Shown: piece by piece, positions 23,494-26,468 of the stretch
Layout of the letters: each line of letters starts with the position of its first letter
Position numbering within the stretch: the first letter of the stretch is position 1
Origin: Odoribacter sp. UBA944
GTDB lineage: Bacteria; Bacteroidota; Bacteroidia; Bacteroidales; Marinifilaceae
Reading direction: 5' to 3'
Length of the DNA: 26,468 nt
Assembly (NCBI GenBank): GCA_002293375.1
Contig: DBDA01000028.1
Location: 1-26,468 of the forward strand
Translations under genes and position numbers: made by a program
Notes under the pieces: generated by a model
Database searches by the model: none
Told to the model about the DNA's origin: nothing
What the model saw: only the letters and a program-made list of their open reading frames with translations

Positions 23494-24858
23494 ATGAAGA
23501 AGATTTTAATAGCCGATGACGAAGTAAAGATCAGAAAAGTGATGGCGATGCTGCTCCGCGACGAGGGGTATGAGGTGCTTGCCGTGGCAAGCGGTAAAGA
23601 GGCGGTCAAAGCGCTCGACTCTTTCCGGGCCGATGTGATCCTGCTGGACCAGCAAATGCCCGACATGACCGGTATGGAAGCTTTGCAACAGATCAAAACA
23701 ACACATCCCGGCGCCACCGTCCTGATGGTGACGGCGTATGGTTCTGTCACGCTGGCTGTTCAAGCCATAAAAAACGGCGCATACGATTTTATAGAAAAAC
23801 CGTTCGACAACGATGAATTCTTGCTGACCGTACAAAGGGCCCTGAGTTTTCACGAGATCAGCCATGAGCTCAATCACTTAAAAGAACAACAGAAGGAAAA
23901 TTTCTCCTTCGGGCAAATTGTGGGCAACAGTACAAAATTGCAGCAGGTAATGTCGCAGGTGCGGAAGGTGGCCGATACGAACGTGACCGTGTTGGTACTG
24001 GGAGAAAGCGGCGTCGGGAAAGAGCTTGTTTCGAGGGCGATCCACAATTACAGCAGCCGGAAAGAGAAGCCGCTTGTGACCATCAATTGCGGGGCCATCC
24101 CCCTGACATTGATAGAAAGCGAACTGTTCGGGTACGAAAAAGGCGCTTTTACCGATGCCAAAGAGACGCGGGCCGGTACCTTTGAAAAAGCCGACGGCGG
24201 CACGCTGTTCCTGGACGAAATCGGAGAACTCCCGCCGGATGCACAGGTAAAACTGCTGCGCGTGCTGGAAGAAAAGAGCGTGACACACATCGGGGGCAAA
24301 AAAGAGATCCCCGTGGATGTACGCATCATTGCCGCCACCAACCGCAATTTGGAAGAGAAAGTCAGGCAGGGTACTTTCCGGCTCGATCTGCTGTACCGGC
24401 TCAATATTTTCACCATCAACATTCCCCCCTTGTGCGAACGCAGGGAGGACATTCCAAGCCTGGTCGACTATTTTATCGCCAAGTACAACAAAACCATGAA
24501 CCTCTCAGTGAAAAACATTTCGCAAGAGGCCATTGACCAATTGTGCGGCTACGACTGGCCCGGCAACATCCGCGACCTGGAAAACGCCATCCAGAGCGCC
24601 ATGATCCTCTCGGAAAACGGGACCATACTGGCGGACCACCTGCCCATGCGGGTCAAGGGTTACCCCAGGATCGGGTCCATTCTGCTCGACAACGACAGCG
24701 ACTCCAACAAAATAAAAGAGGCCAACGAACACACCGAAAGAGAGTTGATCATTGCGACCTTACAACGATACGACAACAACCGCACCCTTGCCGCCAAAGC
24801 ACTCCATATCAGCCGGAAAACCCTCTTCAACAAAATGAAGAAGTACCAACTGGGGTAG
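23494..24858 (+). CDS. NtrC-family sigma-54-dependent response regulator
   Basis: The 454-residue protein has a receiver domain (about 1-120) with acidic pair D8-D9, phosphorylation site D52 in LLDQQMP, T80 and K102. The AAA+ sigma-54 activation domain (about 140-385) has Walker A GESGVGKE at 170-177, the sigma-54 contact loop GAFTDA at 217-222, Walker B GGTLFLDE at 235-242 and the arginine-finger region FRLDLLYRLN. A Fis-type helix-turn-helix follows at about 415-454 (NNRTLAAKALHISRKTLFNKMKK). The loop has Asp where GAFTGA has Gly. When phosphorylated it should open sigma-54 promoters, and a fitting promoter lies upstream of the divergent export operon. Its gene is co-transcribed with the kinase gene and convergent with the fucosidase gene. 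Confidence 0.95.
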   Translation: MKKILIADDEVKIRKVMAMLLRDEGYEVLAVASGKEAVKALDSFRADVILLDQQMPDMTGMEALQQIKTTHPGATVLMVTAYGSVTLAVQAIKNGAYDFIEKPFDNDEFLLTVQRALSFHEISHELNHLKEQQKENFSFGQIVGNSTKLQQVMSQVRKVADTNVTVLVLGESGVGKELVSRAIHNYSSRKEKPLVTINCGAIPLTLIESELFGYEKGAFTDAKETRAGTFEKADGGTLFLDEIGELPPDAQVKLLRVLEEKSVTHIGGKKEIPVDVRIIAATNRNLEEKVRQGTFRLDLLYRLNIFTINIPPLCERREDIPSLVDYFIAKYNKTMNLSVKNISQEAIDQLCGYDWPGNIRDLENAIQSAMILSENGTILADHLPMRVKGYPRIGSILLDNDSDSNKIKEANEHTERELIIATLQRYDNNRTLAAKALHISRKTLFNKMKKYQLG

Positions 24859-24874
24859 CCATAGCGATGAAAGG

Positions 24875-26305
24875 TTATCCGGCCGGTGTAAAAGAGAAAG
24901 CCAAAGCAGCCTGTCCGGCGGGAAGGCCTTTGGGAACGGTGATCTCCACCCCCTCCCCGACCTTTTTCCAACGGACCGGTTTACCGGTTTGCAAGTGGAT
25001 CATCCGGCTGCCGGCCACTGGCAGGTTCCCTTGCCAACGGATAGTTGAGGGAACCGGTTCGCCCTCCTCCAAACACGTGATCGCATACAACTTTCTCCCC
25101 TCTTTGCTCCGGGTAAACCAGGTTTTCCCATCGTTGTAATGCGGGGTGGTACGGGTATGATAGATAGCTTCCCCGTTTTTCTCCACCCACTCCCCGATCT
25201 TTTCCAAACGGGCCACCACCCCTTCGGGCAGAGTGCCATCCGGTTTCGGGCCGATCCCCAACAGGAAATTCCCCCCTTTGGCCACAATCTCAGCCAAAAT
25301 GTGGATAACCTGCGCCGGCGATTTGTACACATCCGTCGGCACATACCCCCAATCATATCCCAAAGTAATGCAGCTCTCCCACGGCACGCTCAATTGCTCG
25401 GCAGGGATGCCCCGTTCAGGGGTCTGGTAATTCTCAAATTTCCCCGGAACGGAACGCTCCACGATCAAAATGCCGGGCTGGTAGCGGCGGGCCATCGCAG
25501 CGATTTTTGGCATGTCGATCACCTGCTCCCCTTTGTAGAAACGGCCGGCCCGCTCTTGATCCGTCGGGCGGGCAGGCCGTACCCACCCTCCATCCAGCCA
25601 AAGAATGTCGATCTGGCCGTAATCGCCGTTTACAATCTCTTCCAATTGGTTGTAGGTAAACTCCTTAAACTTATTCCAACGCCAGGGATTCTTTTCGATA
25701 CTGTAGTTGTTATTCCGGTTGGGGGTCGCATAGCGGTCCCACCAATAGTATTGGCTGTGCCAGTCCGGTTTGGAATAATACGCCCCGATCATATAGCCTT
25801 TTTCCCGGAAAGCCGTGAACACCTCTTTGGCCACATTCCGGCGGGGATCATCTTTAAAAGCCCCGTGCATGATAGAAAAGTCGCTCTGTTTCGTATCGTA
25901 CATATTGAAACCGTCGTGGTGCTTCGTTGTGAACACCACGTATTTCATCCCGGCCTGTTTTCCGGAGGCCGCCCAGACAGCCGGATCAAAGCGTTCCGGC
26001 TTCAGGGAATCAATGGCGCTCCAGTACTTCCGCTTGTAATCTTCATAAGCGATCATACTGTCGCGGGGGATCCAATCCTCCTCCTCCGCACAAATGGACC
26101 AGGACTCCACCGTTCCCCAATAGGCGTACAGCCCCCAATGGATCAGCATCCCGAATTTCAAATCCTGCCACTCGTCCAACGTTTTCAATACTTCCGGCTC
26201 TTCCGGCCATACGTAGGAGGCCGACCGGCCGTGGGTAAAGGTCTGTGCCGACCCCGAAAGGGAGCACAACACGCCCGCCATACAGAGTAAAAAATAACGC
26301 TTCAT
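24875..26305 (-). CDS. Secreted GH29 alpha-L-fucosidase
   Basis: The 476-residue product has a signal peptide (1-20, LSGSAQ). Its GH29 catalytic domain begins WQDLKFGMLIHWGLYA near 46-61. KHHDGF lies at 128-133, YYSKPDW at 176-182, and the probable nucleophile is D238 in DILWLDGGW. E283 or E298 could be the acid/base. LVKGG-like VAKGGNFLLGIGP near 355 and a C-terminal beta domain complete the fold. It should release alpha-L-fucose from glycans in the periplasm or at the surface. The start at 26305 is set by the signal peptide; the open frame upstream lies over trmD. It begins 20 bases after the trmD stop, and no separate promoter is obvious, so read-through is likely. Confidence 0.92.
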   Translation of the reverse strand: MKRYFLLCMAGVLCSLSGSAQTFTHGRSASYVWPEEPEVLKTLDEWQDLKFGMLIHWGLYAYWGTVESWSICAEEEDWIPRDSMIAYEDYKRKYWSAIDSLKPERFDPAVWAASGKQAGMKYVVFTTKHHDGFNMYDTKQSDFSIMHGAFKDDPRRNVAKEVFTAFREKGYMIGAYYSKPDWHSQYYWWDRYATPNRNNNYSIEKNPWRWNKFKEFTYNQLEEIVNGDYGQIDILWLDGGWVRPARPTDQERAGRFYKGEQVIDMPKIAAMARRYQPGILIVERSVPGKFENYQTPERGIPAEQLSVPWESCITLGYDWGYVPTDVYKSPAQVIHILAEIVAKGGNFLLGIGPKPDGTLPEGVVARLEKIGEWVEKNGEAIYHTRTTPHYNDGKTWFTRSKEGRKLYAITCLEEGEPVPSTIRWQGNLPVAGSRMIHLQTGKPVRWKKVGEGVEITVPKGLPAGQAALAFSFTPAG

Positions 26306-26325
26306 ATCTGTTCGTTTAAATGATC

Positions 26326-26468
26326 CTACTCTTCCAATAAATCCGGGCGCAACGACCGGGTGCGCTCGTATGCCTGCTGCTCCTGCCACGCCTGTATCTT
26401 GGCGTGGTTTCCGGAAAGGAGCACCTCCGGCACCCCCCATCCATTGAACTCCGCCGGGCGCGTATAGA
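26326..26468 (-). CDS. trmD: tRNA (guanine-N1)-methyltransferase TrmD, C-terminal part
   Basis: The minus-strand frame ending at TAG (26328-26326) encodes 46 residues, cut by the window edge. They include RPAEFNGWGVPEVLLSGNH and then AKIQAW and ERTRSLRPDLLEE, the characteristic C-terminal tail of TrmD, which methylates G37 of tRNAs. Only the end of the gene is present. The fucosidase gene follows after 20 bases. Confidence 0.92.
   Translation of the reverse strand, partial: YTRPAEFNGWGVPEVLLSGNHAKIQAWQEQQAYERTRSLRPDLLEE

Noticed and set aside
1..26468. CRISPR array, tRNA or rRNA genes
   Set aside because: No regularly spaced repeats with variable spacers and no tRNA- or rRNA-like sequences were noticed. 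The three 23-bp-phased sites at 22133-22194 are too short to be CRISPR repeats.

Overview
The window looks like chromosomal DNA of a Bacteroidota bacterium, probably Bacteroidales (inference). Visible grounds are repeated matches to the Bacteroidetes promoter form (TTTG, about 19 bases, TAnnTTTG), the gene for a fused SpmA-SpmB protein, a ppdK of Bacteroidetes type, and a secreted GH29 fucosidase. Most genes are of medium GC. The segment from about 10160 to 12200 is strikingly AT-rich and looks acquired.

Layout. 41-4514 (minus) is a tight operon ffh > folD > spmAB > mnmA behind a good promoter at 4536-4566. 4567-5298 has no convincing gene but holds two inverted hairpin units. Then come a small lipoprotein gene (plus) and a minus-strand pair: a TIGR01212-type radical SAM gene followed by a YbaK/ProX-type deacylase gene. 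ppdK (7366-10095, plus) is followed by a 2.09 kb cassette bounded by 25-bp direct repeats. The cassette carries a reverse transcriptase of the defence (DRT/UG/Abi) kind, with a promoter and a foldable, possibly non-coding RNA region in front of it. Next is an AAA/DUF4143 ATPase gene with tandem palindromes upstream.

13646-22023 (minus) is a six-gene export operon: TolC-like channel > NEW3-domain protein with an adaptor-like helical hairpin > ABC-2 permease > ABC ATPase > ABC-2 permease > ABC-2 permease. A 127-bp inverted-repeat-bounded element lies inside it, at the ATPase stop codon. Divergently, 22221-24858 (plus) encodes a soluble GAF histidine kinase and an NtrC-type sigma-54 activator. 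The intergenic space holds a sigma-54-like promoter facing the export operon and three GGGTAA-type sites spaced exactly 23 bp apart, the last overlapping the kinase promoter. The simplest reading is a phosphorelay that switches on the exporter through sigma-54 and controls its own expression. A GH29 alpha-L-fucosidase gene and the 3' end of trmD close the window.

The two most interesting systems are the reverse-transcriptase cassette at the 3' end of ppdK, and the sigma-54-controlled exporter, whose NEW3 protein seems to replace a classical membrane fusion protein.
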